Origin: Nematostella vectensis
Taxonomy: Eukaryota; Cnidaria; Anthozoa; Actiniaria; Edwardsiidae
Assembly: GCF_932526225.1 (NCBI RefSeq)
Contig: NC_064042.1
Coordinates: forward strand, 3,517,001 to 3,581,000
Direction: 5' to 3'
Length of the DNA stretch: 64,000 nt
Position 1 is the first letter of the stretch; each line of letters begins with the position of its first letter. Position numbers and translations under genes: made by a program. This document shows positions 25,500 through 36,994 of this stretch, one piece after another. Below the pieces are notes generated by a model, which was given only the letters and a program-made list of their open reading frames with translations, had not been told where the DNA came from and did not search any database.

Positions 25500-25766
25500 T
25501 CACATTAAATGGGAAGTAGTGGCATATACCTGGGCTTTTAGTCGCATTGAATGGGAAGTAGTGGTATTTATCCAAAACCGGGCTTTTAGTCGCATTGAAT
25601 GGGAAGTAGTGGTATATATCCAAAACCGGGCTTTTAGTCGCATTGAATGGGAAGTAGTGGCATATACCTGGGCTTTTAGTCACATTGAATGGGAAGTAGT
25701 GGTATATATCCAAAACCGGGCTTTTAGTCGCATTGAATGGGAAGTAGTGGTATATATCCAATACGG
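25500..25766. repeat. Minisatellite, 48/42-bp units
   Basis: Six copies of cattgaatgggaagtagtgg followed either by tatatatccaaaaccgggct (48-bp form) or by catatacctgggct (42-bp form). It starts about 150 bp after the stop of the secreted-protein gene. Both lengths are multiples of three, which produces repetitive frames on both strands that I do not accept as genes. Confidence 0.92.
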
Positions 25767-26663
25767 GGTTGGTACTTACACTAAATTGGCAGGCACAATT
25801 CTCAAAACTGAGAGTAATTCAGTAAGCAGAAAGTAATTGCTAAGCAAAATAGTGTGTAGCATTATAAGGGTGATTGTGTTTAAAAAAAATTACTTCATAC
25901 AGCTGGGTATTTTGTAAGAGAGCTCGACTCTTCTTGTAGTTTATGGGAATAAAACCAAACTAAAAATTTAACTAGTTGCTTGCCTTTTTTTCTAAAAAAA
26001 AATAAATCGGATTGTATATGGTTAATTGAAACTTAAGAATATGATGTTTGAAGCCTCATGGGACGCGAGGCACCACAAAAGTGACGACATTCATCGTTTA
26101 AAATTCTCTTTTTGGACTATTTATACTGAAAAACTGAAACTGTTATCAGGATCAAAAAGGTAGATAGTGTTGTAGCGCGCGTGTTTTCCATTGAAAAATC
26201 GCCTATGATATATCTCTGTATTAGCGCTCTCCTCTCTTAGCAGGTGCAGCCAGTTTAAAATTTAAGACGTATACACCACTTTAAACCAGAGGCTTTATTA
26301 ATGAAGCGTTATCTCGCGTACCTTGAATATATGTACGTCCAATAAGGGGAAGTCGCGCGCAATGGCACAAATCATTGCTCAATGTGGGGTATTACCTCTC
26401 ATATAACCCTTACCCCAGCAACGGTATGGTCTTACGGCGCAGCGACTACTCCCCCCACCCCCCCCCCCAAAAAAAAGAGACTAACTGGTCGGGGCTGAGA
26501 AATCTTAATCATGGAAAGGAAGGGGGGAGGGGTAGCCATGACTATATGGTCTGGTAGCTCACTATATGGAAATCTCGATTTCTCATAATAATATCATTTT
26601 TGATTGTTCACCATTGAAGTGTCGCTACATACATGTCCGTATCATGTGCGTCTCATGTCGTCT

Positions 26664-29486
26664 TCAGACTATAAAGTTATTCAAGTGATCAGTAGGCGAT
26701 GAAGGGCGTGCCTTGCCGGCTTTGATTGACATCCCGACGCACACGAAAGCCATGGCAGTGCCCAGGATATAGATGTAAAAGGCCCAACCGAGAGAACATT
26801 GTCCGAGATTGAAACTGTCCGCGTCCGGTCCGCAAGCTTGTCTTACTTCCACGCCTCCCCACCCTGATGGGTATGCGGCCGCCGAGAATCCGAGAAACGA
26901 AGCTACAAAAAGAGTACAAGATAGAAGGGTAAGCAAGCACCATATCAGTCAATCTTGTTTTAAAACTGTCGATTTCGTGATAACTGCGATTTGGCTGGCA
27001 GCCATCTTGGAAATAAAGCCTAGTCCTTAACGTTTTAGAATATCACAGGTCTCCCGCGCGCTCGCCCCAGGCTCTTTTAGACCATTTAGAAAAACGAAAG
27101 CCATTCATTGGTATGATGAATAATAATGAATATACATATACAGTTAAACATGAATATCATGAATACGTAAATTTAGGAATATTCACGAAATTTTATATTG
27201 AATGCATCGAGTCGAAGGCATACAGGGCGCACCAGACATCCACCATACGACTCGTGTCTGAAAAAGGAACGCAGCTTTGTTGAAATTGATATATATATAT
27301 ATATATATATATAGTTATATTTTTTTTGGAGGGAGAAAACCGGGGAACCCGGTGACAAACCTGCTCGGAGAAAAAGCAAGAACCAATAAAATCGCTTCAG
27401 AACAGGACGCCGAAACCTGGAACTTAAGCTGTGAGGTGTACGAGTATAATACGACAGTACGAGCAACCTTCTGCAGTACCACACAGGCACCCCTCCCCGA
27501 GGAAGTGATGAAGAAGATCTTCATAGAAAAACAAGTTCTCGGGTAAAAAGTCGTGTGTGAAAGTCGGCACTTTAACATAAAAGTCTTATGTATGCAACGC
27601 TTAATGATTGTAAAAGTGGTGGTGCAATGTTAAATGTTACCAAGGAAAGGCGCCTTAATGAAAGTCTTATGTAGGCAACGAATTGATGCTCAATACGATT
27701 GTAAAAGTCGTGTTGCAATGTTAAAAGTTACCAAGGAAAGGCGCTTTAACATTGAGCATCAATTGGTTGTGTAGGCAACGAATTGATGCTCAATACTATT
27801 GTTTCGTGTCCGAATGTTGAAAGCATTTCGCATTCCGTCTTTTAAGTTTCTTTTTTTATTTATTTTGGATTTGAGGTATCCAACAATTGAACTTCGTTAT
27901 GGTCTTCAATCAATATTTGAAAAAAAAAATATGAAAAAAAACTCTTGTGTTTAATTTTATTAAATTTAAAAAAAAAATATATGAAAAAAAAACTCTTGTG
28001 TTTAATTTTATTAAATTCAATCGATATCGCAACAACTCCCCCAAATCAGCCGATGGAAATAATGGATGCTTTCTCACACTTGGTACTTTGGTAGGAACGA
28101 ATAGGCGCAGGCCCGTAGCCAGGATTTTGAGCGGGGGGAGGGGGGGGGGGGGTTCGTTTACCCATTAAGCGGACCATCTTCTGTTAGGTAGCTCGCCCTA
28201 GCTTGCAGTGGTACTCAATTTTCCTTCATTAGAGCGGACCTTCCAGTCCAGTGGGATGATTCTTCCGAACCCCCCGAACCCCCCCTGGCTACAGGCCTGA
28301 GGCGACTCGATCTATACTCAATAAACTCAATAACGGATATGTTTTATTCTTTGCTATCTATTCATTTATCTTTTACTAATTGATATGGCCATTCAAGTTA
28401 TTATTACACTTCGAATAAAAAACAAAAAATAAAACTACAATTTTTTCCACAAGATTCCTCAAGTCGGTACCATTAGATTTCCAAATGAATTTTCAAATAA
28501 TATAATTCTCCAATTATCATCTGGGTTGAACAAGTTTTCTTCTAAAAGCCTTCGAAGGCGATATTTTTTCTGCATCACTTGATAATCAAATTATAGACGC
28601 TCATGAGGTCAACACTCTCACACATCATCATGTGTAGCGGCTTAAAATGACCTTTTTATCCTACTTCAGCAAACAAAATTCCTCGTATATCGTTTTGACC
28701 ACCGTGTATAAACTTTATAAGACGCGCATTTATCAACTAAAAATTCACCACCAACAATCAGTCGGACTTCACATCGGAACTCTATTAATTATCTCTGAGT
28801 GTTTAGCGGAAGATATTTTGTCACCTTTCAACAAATGAATTCGAGGTGTTGATTACAATAACAGGCTTGTTTTGATTGCAGGGAAAGTTAATTTCGCTTT
28901 AGCTAAGTTATGGGTTTTGAAAAAAGAAAATATATGGACTTTATATTAGATTTAATTTAATAGTGGAATAAAGACTTGAGGATTAAGGTTCTTACTCTAC
29001 AGCGAGCTAAATCATAGCCCAGAGAGAGCTTAAAAGCTCGCTGAGATGCTTGAGTTTTATGTTGTTTGTGACTATGTTTAGATATGTAAATACATTTAAC
29101 TCACCGGCAAAAAACTGTACAATTCCGGCCACTTTTCCCGATGACTTTGTGATGATATCTCGCATACAACACGAGCAAATAGCGGTCAAGCAGACAAGAA
29201 GTAGAAGGCCACAGCCGATACCAATAAGAACCGTACAGGCTTTCCACGATGTAGAGGGGATATCGGCGAAGCTAGCATAGCGCCCGCAAGCTTGCATGAC
29301 ATATGTACTTCCATCTTCATCCTTGGCCAAAAAATTACAGCGACGAAACACGCCAAAGTGTACAGAAACTCCAAGCGTTTTCCCTTCGATCCAATAAGGT
29401 AGATAAAAACTGACGCAACAGAGTAAAGAGCTTATAACAGACGAAAGAACCCAAACGACCCCAATAGGGGTCAGAGATTTAGCCAT
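26664..29486 (-). CDS. LHFPL-family tetraspan membrane protein
   Basis: Two exons on the minus strand, 29486-29105 and 26902-26664, join in phase 1 and give 206 residues, the usual family size. The start MAKSLTPIGVVWVLSSVISS leads into helix 1. The extracellular loop carries PYWI and a C-G-R-Y string. Helix 2 is VLIGIGCGLLLLVCLTAICS. After the junction come FLGFSAAAYPSGWGG, the family-typical A-x-YP-x-GW, then EVRQACGPDADSF-LGQCSLGWAFY and the last helix. LHFPL proteins are four-pass membrane proteins of the claudin-like superfamily. Some vertebrate members support hair-bundle channels or GABA-A receptors, but a specific role cannot be assigned here. The 2.2-kb intron holds a MITE and low-complexity DNA. 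The stop is TGA at 26666-26664. Confidence 0.88.
26945..27110 (+). repeat. Dispersed repeat copy
   Basis: The string tggctggcagccatcttgga, then acgttttagaatatcacagg and tctcccgcgcgctcgcccc, recurs with few changes at 59640-59745 and, inverted, at 60540-60715. It is a dispersed repeat of unknown class within the LHFPL intron. Confidence 0.75.
27285..27312. repeat. (TA)n microsatellite
   Basis: Short alternating TA tract in the LHFPL intron, directly before the G-rich repeat fragment at 27325. Confidence 0.9.
27325..27545. repeat. Probable interspersed repeat fragment
   Basis: The plus strand gives GRKPGNPVTNLLGEKARTNK and the minus strand FSPSRFVTGFPGF. From memory these strings recur in many spurious predicted proteins of cnidarian genomes, which suggests a common repeat and not a gene. 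This is recognition, not a search result. A 70-codon open frame ends at 27546. Confidence 0.35.
27565..27800. repeat. Local direct and inverted repeats
   Basis: gttaccaaggaaaggcgc, aaagtcttatgtaggcaacg and gcaacgaattgatgctcaat occur two or three times, and attgagcatcaatt appears in inverted form. The arrangement looks like nested small duplications. Confidence 0.65.
27915..28020. repeat. Tandem duplication of about 50 bp
   Basis: Two copies of atatgaaaaaaaaactcttg followed by tgtttaattttattaaatt, in the LHFPL intron. Confidence 0.85.
28108..28299. mobile_element. 192-bp MITE with 5-bp target-site duplication
   Basis: Terminal inverted repeats caggcccgtagccagg (28108-28123) and cctggctacaggcctg (28284-28299) match at 15 of 16 positions. 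The element is flanked by AGGCG on both sides (28103-28107 and 28300-28304). Subterminal G and C runs (ggggggttcg / cgaacccccc) also pair. There is no coding capacity. It inserted in the LHFPL intron. Confidence 0.9.
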
Positions 29487-29506
29487 GTTTGTAGTGTGCT
29501 TTGGAG

Positions 29507-31060
29507 TCTGGCTTGCTTGGAGAGAAACCCTTCAGACTGTGACCAGTTTATTGGCTCCAGTTCATTAACAAGCTTATTTGGCTGGTATTTGTGACTCGTG
29601 GTAGCTGTTAAAATGGACGTGTTGCTGTAAATGATTGTTAATGAAGATTTTGACGACAAGTCGGCACACGAACTAGAAGAGTTTACCTAAATGCGATTAA
29701 TACAGCTTATGGAACAGCTTTGAGTTTAACCAGACCGCACTTTTTGCACGATCTTTGGTGTCTTTGGCGCACTCTTAAACGCAAATCATTAAAAGTGCGT
29801 TTTCTCCAAGGTCGACTGCACAGTCAAGCCCACACAATAGCCTTGTATTCAATAACTCACCCCCGTGAATTGCTTTCGATTTGCTCAGAGAAACAAACAC
29901 AACAGACTCCCTGCACAGCAGACCAATGAGAGGAAGGAATCAGCACTTTCAATTAACACGCCCCTTTTGTACTCGGCAGTCCTGGAGTGCTGGACCTTTT
30001 TTTTGTTTGAAAGGACTTCTTTTAGGGGTAGACGAAAGGACTTCTTTTAGAGTAGGCTAATCTGACAGAATAAAAGACGATGAATTGGTTCAAAGGTCAG
30101 TATGGGCAATTTGTTATGTGGTTATCTACCACGGGCAATAAGAATGCTCTAGCGTTCGTCACTGGCCCGACGTGTGTAGTTGTTATTTCAAAGTTTCCAA
30201 ATTCGTCATAAAGTAATCACCAACATATTACAGGGCCGTATCAGAGGGTGGGGGCACTCGAACTTCTGTTAAACATACACGATATGCACATATTCAAATT
30301 GTTCATTATGCAATACCATAGTAAAGACAAAATTGTCATTTCTGGGTTGAAAAACAGGGATAGGGACATGCCCAAGTGCCAGCAAACTTTATATTATCTG
30401 AGTTCCTTCGGCTTCGGCGCCCTAACTCACACAGAAGTCGCAAGAAGTGTTCATCTCAGCACTTTTGACCCACGAAATCTCGAGAGCTGCTTCATGAAAT
30501 TGTTTGGAAACAAGAGCTATAATTCTGTTTCAGGCCCATGTCATCTTATAAACTAAGTTTCCAGAGCTTCTCAAGTCGCCTTTAAGAATAAAACTGAATT
30601 GAACCTAAGAAGCCACAGTCCTCTGGCATCCGTGGGAGCCACGCTTTAGTAGTTCAGTAGATGGCTGATAGATATGTGGTTGGAGGGAGTCACACGGAGT
30701 CATGAGAATTTGTGCGCTGAACTCGACGCCCTCCCGAGTGCGGTATGCGCCAAAGAAGTGATGAACAAATGTTAACAGGGTTGTTGGGGTAGTAAAAACC
30801 TATTTTTAGATTTAAAAAAATAAAAAAAATATAAATTTAAAAATAGGAAGCAGTTTTTAACCAATATTTTCTGGTCAGAATATTCCCCTAGGCTATTTAA
30901 CCAATGTCAAAAAATATCTCCGTCTGCTTATAGGAGCTAGTTTTTATATTGCCGCAATAACGATCGTGCTTTCGCATGATCGAAATACTTGTCATATGAC
31001 AATCGCTTGGCAACCCTGTGGTATGCTACCACGATCACAGCAGCGGTTATATCCATCCCG
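29507..31060. other. Intergenic region between divergent LHFPL and MPDU1 genes
   Basis: About 1.5 kb between two divergently transcribed genes, so it should hold both promoters. No TATA box is evident. A lone G-rich element-like end (cagggccgta at 30231) occurs. Short open frames show no domain and no splice context. Confidence 0.5.
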
Positions 31061-31063
31061 GAA

Positions 31064-31077
31064 TCAAAATGGCGGCC
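31064..31077 (+). promoter_or_regulatory. YY1-like motif over the MPDU1 start codon
   Basis: tcaaaatggcggcc matches the AAnATGGCGGC form of the YY1 site that, in other animals, often overlaps the start codon of housekeeping genes without TATA boxes. Assignment is by motif only. Confidence 0.45.
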
Positions 31078-34030
31078 GAAGGTCTATTTGCTTCTCTTGT
31101 GTTGTTAATCCTTCCTAAAAATTGTTACGACGAGTTCTTCGTCAAATTCAACTTCTTTCACGGTGTGTTATCTTTCATTTTATGAATTTAAGGTGTTTTA
31201 TTTGTGGATTTCCACTGGGATTTTTGCCATGTTTATAAAGCCGGTTCAAGTTGAGGACGTGGCTGCTGTCGTTGATAACTTGATCCCTCGTTTGTAATTC
31301 ACAGTTCCATGCCTCAAGCTAGCGATCAGTAAAGCTCTGGGATATGGAATTGTCGTTGGCTCATCTATCAGTAAGTATATTTATTATTGACATCGATTCG
31401 TCTGGCTTGTGACGCGACGAACTACAGTAAATTACTGCAGTTCGTCGCGTCACAAGCCTACTATTTTTGACAAAAAAGAAATTACTAATTTAGTAGACTT
31501 TTTCTGAGTGAAAACGATTCATTACAGTAGACTATAAGGTAATGGTACCTATTATCGGACACTTAAGATTAGAGCTAAAATATCTCGCGTACTAAACACA
31601 ATTGAATCATAGGTTTTACAGCTAGAAATCATTGACTATTAAACATAATAATTCGACCTAGATAACGAAAATTCGATGGTTAAATTCGGGAGAAAACAAT
31701 CGCTGGTAAGAAGTGTTGTGAAGCCCTATAATAGGATGCTCTTACCTAATATGGGACACCCTAGCCCTATTTTCGGACAGCAGATTTCTTCGCAAAAAAT
31801 AACGGGAAAATTATGTTTCATTTTCAATGAAGTACAGCAGGCAATAATTGTTGACAATTGTACTTTGCAAAAGTCACGGTAGAATTAAGTTTGAGACTCT
31901 TTCTCCTCTGTAGCAAGCGATTCAAAACACATGCATCGCACCTGTGACAAACTGCACACCGAAATGTACTTTCGCTTGGCGATTACTCAAATTTATGTTG
32001 AATTATTCTGTGTTTGCTTGTACCATGGGAGATCAACAACAAAATGGCTTATTCGCTGAAAGACTTTCATCACGATCGGTAAATCTTGGATTTTTTTACG
32101 ACTTTTTTTAGTACTCACGTATTCAAGTCAAAGAGAGGATTCAATCCCCGTTTTACAGTGCATGAAAGTAAATTATTTCTGGTTTGGCGAAACAATAAAT
32201 TCTCCTAAAAAGCTTCAGAATACAGGTTTTCTAATGTTGTTTTTTTGACTCGATGGGTCATTTTTTGGCGTGTTTACCTATTGTTTGAGATATTTATTAT
32301 TTTTTCGAGTGTCCGATAATAGGTACCACTACCTTACTTATTTTTTTTTCTTTTCTGGAAAATTGATGCTTTTTTTATTACATTTTATGATAGTCTACTG
32401 CAGAGACTCTTCCGTAACAATCCCATATTCTGAATCAGAATCATGCTCTAGATCACACAATCATTTTCTAAGAGAAGTTTGCAAAAAGCAAATCACTGCT
32501 GTATTCAAATGAAGTTGCACATGGAAAATCCATGTTTTAACCTGCAGTGCTTCATACATATCCAATATGCAATATACTGTATAAACAAGTAAGTGTAATT
32601 GAAAATCAATCTAGATTTAAAAAGCTTTAGTAAGCATTCACATGGCTTTTTTAAACCACTATTGCCTTAAACACATGGGCTCTCAACTGAAACCCTATTT
32701 AAAATACTTGTATATATACTAACCAGTAGGAATTGTGTCTCAGTCAAGATCCCACAGATTATAAAGGTGGTGAATGCTGGCAGTGTAGTAGGACTTAGCC
32801 TGATGTCATTCTTTACCGAGCTTGTCGCCACCACAGCTACTTCTGCCTACAGCCTTGTGAAAGGATTCCCATTTAGGTAAGCCTTATATGTAAAAAGCAA
32901 AGGTGGTATGGTAACTTTAAACAGCGAAATTGTAACATGACAAATGTATGACAAAGTATATTTATTGGTAGTGTTGCTATAATACAGTATATACTGTCTA
33001 GGGTTGTTTTGGGGTACCTCACTTATCAGGGGTTGGATTGCTGAGCTTCAGAGTCTGACCTCTCCATGCCCTGAGCTACATTTGGCTCTAATACCTCTGA
33101 TAAAAAGTTTGTTTTTATTCCAGCACTTGGGGGGAAAGCTTCTTTCTGTGCATCCAGACATCGCTACTCATCATCCTCTACTTTCACTTTAACCGCAAGC
33201 CCATGATTGCAGCTTTATTCTGTGGCCTCTATGCCGTTAGCGTCTATGTTCTGCTTTCAGACAAGGTCTCCCTTGATATACACACCAAGCTGGTGTCTTT
33301 GAATGTGCCTTTGATGGCTATCAGTAAGGTAAGGTGTCCCTGGATGTATACCTTTCATGGCTATTAGTAAGTTGAGGTGTTGCTGAACATGTGTACAGAA
33401 TTAATGTTTTTTAACCATACGCGCGTTGATTCTGCATGGATTCTGAGCCCAATCAGTTTGTCAACACGCCTCTGTGGGATCCACGTACCAAAATCATCGC
33501 AGTAGTTTTGCTCGTTAGAAGATAGAGTGTACATTTTAATGGGAGTGATGTTATTCTATTAATAAGGTGAGGCGTTAATGTTAGGTTAAGCCTCCAGATT
33601 ATTTTGATAATGAGCTAAAATAGGAATTTCAGTGTTATGATCTCAATAATGTATTTGATTTAAAATGTTTTATGTTGCCTTAAAAAGAGTTCACAGTAGT
33701 CTGTCTCATTAATATGAGTATGTATCTATTAGACTACTTTCCATGACTGTCATACTGGCTCAATGCATACCATAACCACATACCATTCCCTTCCAGTTAC
33801 TCCAGATCGTTGCCAACTTTCGCAATGGCCACACAGGGCAGCTCTCCTTCATCATGGTATTTCTTCTGTTCGTTGGTGCCATTGCCAGAATCTTCACCAC
33901 CGTCCAGGAAACTGGAGACACCATCATGCTGGCAACATACTGCATGACCACAGCACTGAATGGAATCCTGGTCGCCCAAGTCTTGTTCTATTGGAACGTC
34001 AAGGTTGATACTCACCAGAAGAGAGATTAG
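31069..34030 (+). CDS. MPDU1: Mannose-P-dolichol utilization defect 1 protein
   Basis: Five exons in phase: 31069-31162, 31305-31370, 32744-32876, 33124-33328, 33797-34030, giving 243 residues against about 247 in human MPDU1. Family landmarks: N terminus MAAEG with LP-K-NCYDEFF, VPCLK, a first PQ motif in IKIPQIIKVVNAGSVVGLSL, FPF-R/STWGES, a second motif region LLQIVANFRNGHTGQLS, and RIFTTVQETGD near the end. MPDU1 is a multi-pass ER protein of the PQ-loop family, needed for use of dolichol-phosphate-mannose and -glucose in N-glycan, GPI-anchor and related glycosylation. Its start codon sits in caaaatggcggcc, a YY1-like start-site motif. Intron 2 has gained a transposon and a palindrome. 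All exons look intact. Confidence 0.95.
31404..31458. repeat. 55-bp near-perfect palindrome
   Basis: Two 27-bp arms (31404-31430 and 31432-31458) separated by one base are inverted copies with a single mismatch; each contains gacgcgacgaact. It lies in MPDU1 intron 2 and could form a cruciform. Origin unknown. Confidence 0.9.
31537..32334. mobile_element. About 800-bp DNA transposon, TA target site
   Basis: The left end aggtaatggtacctattatc (continuing ggacac) and the right end gtgtccgataataggtacc (continuing actacct) are inverted repeats of about 26 bp with one mismatch. TA lies directly outside each end, as in Tc1/mariner-type insertions. The interior has no long reading frame, so it is non-autonomous. 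An internal tattttcggacag near 31770 echoes the terminal motif. It lies in MPDU1 intron 2. Confidence 0.82.
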
Positions 34031-34974
34031 AAGATAAGGAAATTTATAATGGTGTTGGCATTTGGCTTGGCCTTCTTCTTTGACTTTCACCTTGACTTTT
34101 AATGTCACCTTTGACTTTCACCTTGACTTTTTTCTAGACATTAACCTTGACTTTCACCTTGTCCTGAATCAATTTTGGCGAATTTTCTTTTGACTTCCAC
34201 CTTAAGCAAGTCCTTTTTTATGGTTTGCAATCAATGTTGCAAGACCAATTTTGTAAAGAAATTACCATATAACCTTTCAAAAAATATTTCATTTGCCAAA
34301 TTACATAAAATTATTGCAATAGCATCTCTTATGCAGACGATGAAAATGGATGATTTCTCACTTGGTGTTTCGCTAGGATAATAAGATCTGACAGAGACAT
34401 TTTAACGTGTATGTTCACCTTACACTTGTACTTTATTTATTTACTTTACGTTTAACGAGGATCTTTCAGGGTGCTGGGCATTAAATTATATTTTTTGGAA
34501 AAAATGTGGAATTTTTTATTAGATTTGTATTATTTTGGCATGTTTAAAGGTGTTCCAAAATTTCACTCCATTCAGACCCTTTTTGTACTTCACTTAAGCT
34601 TATTTGTTTGTTCATTTTTATGCTGCGTCATTGTTATATTTTAATTTTATATGTTGTCTCATAACGAGGAAACATTTTCTTGGGGATTTTAGTTCAGTCA
34701 ATGTATTTCTACTTTTTGTACACGTTGGGTTTTATACTCGGATTATTAATTTGATTAAAGTTGTGCTCTTTACCTATTGTGTTTTGTTGTTTCAGTACCG
34801 TCGCACAGTAATGAATGAGGTGGGGGGGGGGGGGGGGGGGGCACACGGTGCGCAAACAGCTAAATTGACAGATTAAAATTATTCTTAAAGAGGCTTTTTT
34901 GTGTAGGCCAGTATAACTCCCCATACCTCATTTTACGTGTCGGCACGATCTTACTAAGTGCAGTATAATGCTAT
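34031..34974. other. Convergent 3' ends of MPDU1 and the first PAN/fibrinogen-like gene
   Basis: Contains three copies of a ttgactttcaccttgacttt-like unit at 34075-34160, several AT-rich stretches and a G run at about 34822-34841. No gene is supported here. Confidence 0.55.
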
Positions 34975-36963
34975 CTATTTCACAAGAATATATCCGAATG
35001 CTGGTGTATGTTTTGAACCGTCCACGTTCCCGCAGGAAAGTGTGGGGTTTGCGGACGTTCCAACAGTCCCGAATCCAATGTACGAGTCCCACCCTTGTGC
35101 TCCTTTTCCGACAATTCCAATCCGCGCTTTCGCGCCATTGTCTCCATCAGGTACAACGTTGATACCGTCTTTTGTTTCCATTGTCTGAAAGAAATAAGAT
35201 AACTAGTACACCGATCTTTGTGATAAGGGATATGTCATGAACAGGGTATCGTTATTCATATACTCCTATTTCAATAAAGGTTGTCAGCTCGAATGGCAAT
35301 TGCCAAATGGCAGTTCTACGAACGGAACGTGTTTATGAGTATCAATTATTTGTGAAAACTAAAAAAAACTCAAGAGATGTCAAAACCATTACATTAATTA
35401 TATTGAATGGATAGCCGTAAGTTTGATTTATATTTTTCTGAATTTGAAACAAATATTTTTGGATCCATGGGTCCTTTCCGTCGTAGAACTGCCATGTGTC
35501 AATGGCCATTTTCACTGAAAACGTTTTTTGAAATACTTGTATGCGTGAGATAATCGTAATAATTAGCCGTAATTACAGTGCGCACCTTGAAACCCCATGT
35601 GCATGCCCCTGCATATTATTCACTTTCATTTTTCCGCAGGTAGAGTATATCGCCGCCGTTCACAGCTCTGGACTCGGGTCCCATGCTGAGCGCCGGCGTT
35701 ACCTATGTCGCTTTTTTGCGACCAGACTAAATAATTTTGTAATGTGTTCCGCCCATGCCACTGTGATTAAGTATCGCCAGTGGTAAAATTGTGGTAACAC
35801 CATCACCTCAACGTTACATCGAAAATATTGATAGATGTTCATCGCCAACTTTTCGCCTTTACAGTCACCACCAACACCACCACCATATGACATCATTAAG
35901 ACATTCTTGTTATTATCTTTTTCAAGAATATCACGATCTTGTGCACTGGCTAAAATTTCACTATGATTGCCTTTACCTTGATCGTAGCTGAAGGAATAAG
36001 CTTTTCCCAGTCTTCGGGTCTTGATGATGCAAAGTCCACATAAGCATGTGGGGTTATCATCGTTTCAAAGAGATTCGCTCCACTGCTGAGATGATATGAA
36101 ATCCAGCGGATTGAAGACGAGTCAGGTGTCTTCATTCCAAGGCAGATTTGCTGGAAGATCAACGAACGAAAGGTACCAAGCCTTGTCTCCGTCTCATCCA
36201 AGTCTCCACCTGCCTCGGTATTGTACTCATACTGTGAACTCCATCGAGAGGAGGAGTAGGCAAAAGTCCCCTGTGTTGAGGGAAAAGATCAAACAATCAT
36301 CATTATCTTCTTCTCCTTCTTTACCATCACCATCTCCAACACCATCATCAACATCATTATTATTAAGCAAGCAGTCGATGGGATCTATTCTGAGGAAGAC
36401 AGAACTATATGGATTATTAATTTTTCCTTCCGCAGTGTTGTGAACTCCATCAGGAGTGGGTTTTCATTACTGAGAGAGACGGATGATCAAAATTTGGAAC
36501 CTATCGTGTGCTCGCACACATAATGGAATTCTGATGAAAGTGTAGGATAATGATTGAGCTGCACCACGCATTGTTAAATGTCACCCTTACAAGCATCAAA
36601 TATCAATAGTGATATTAAAATTGATAAATCTTCAATCCTATTCTTCTCATAAAAAGCACCCCACCCCTCCCATTCCCTTTCCACCATCTAAGGGGCCTCC
36701 TTTGCTTACCATTGAGCCGTTGATCTTCATGACTAGTGTCCAGCCCCCCTCGCCCTCGCAGCCGTCGATGGCCGTCATGTGGCAGTAGACTGGTAGCTTG
36801 TTAGCCTTAAGGTAGTATGGTCCATCTTGCAGAGGTCCTCTATTGTAAAACACGCAATGAACCGCACAATGGCCATTAAGCAGTTTTTGGTAAAAACTTG
36901 CAAACAATTCGGAAAGAATTTACCTTACGACACCGACCCGAAAGGAAGAGAGAGAGTGTGTGT

Positions 36964-36994
<31 letters not shown>

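Noticed and set aside
25414-25836. Repetitive frames on both strands downstream of the secreted-protein gene
   Set aside because: 48/42-bp minisatellite after the stop codon.
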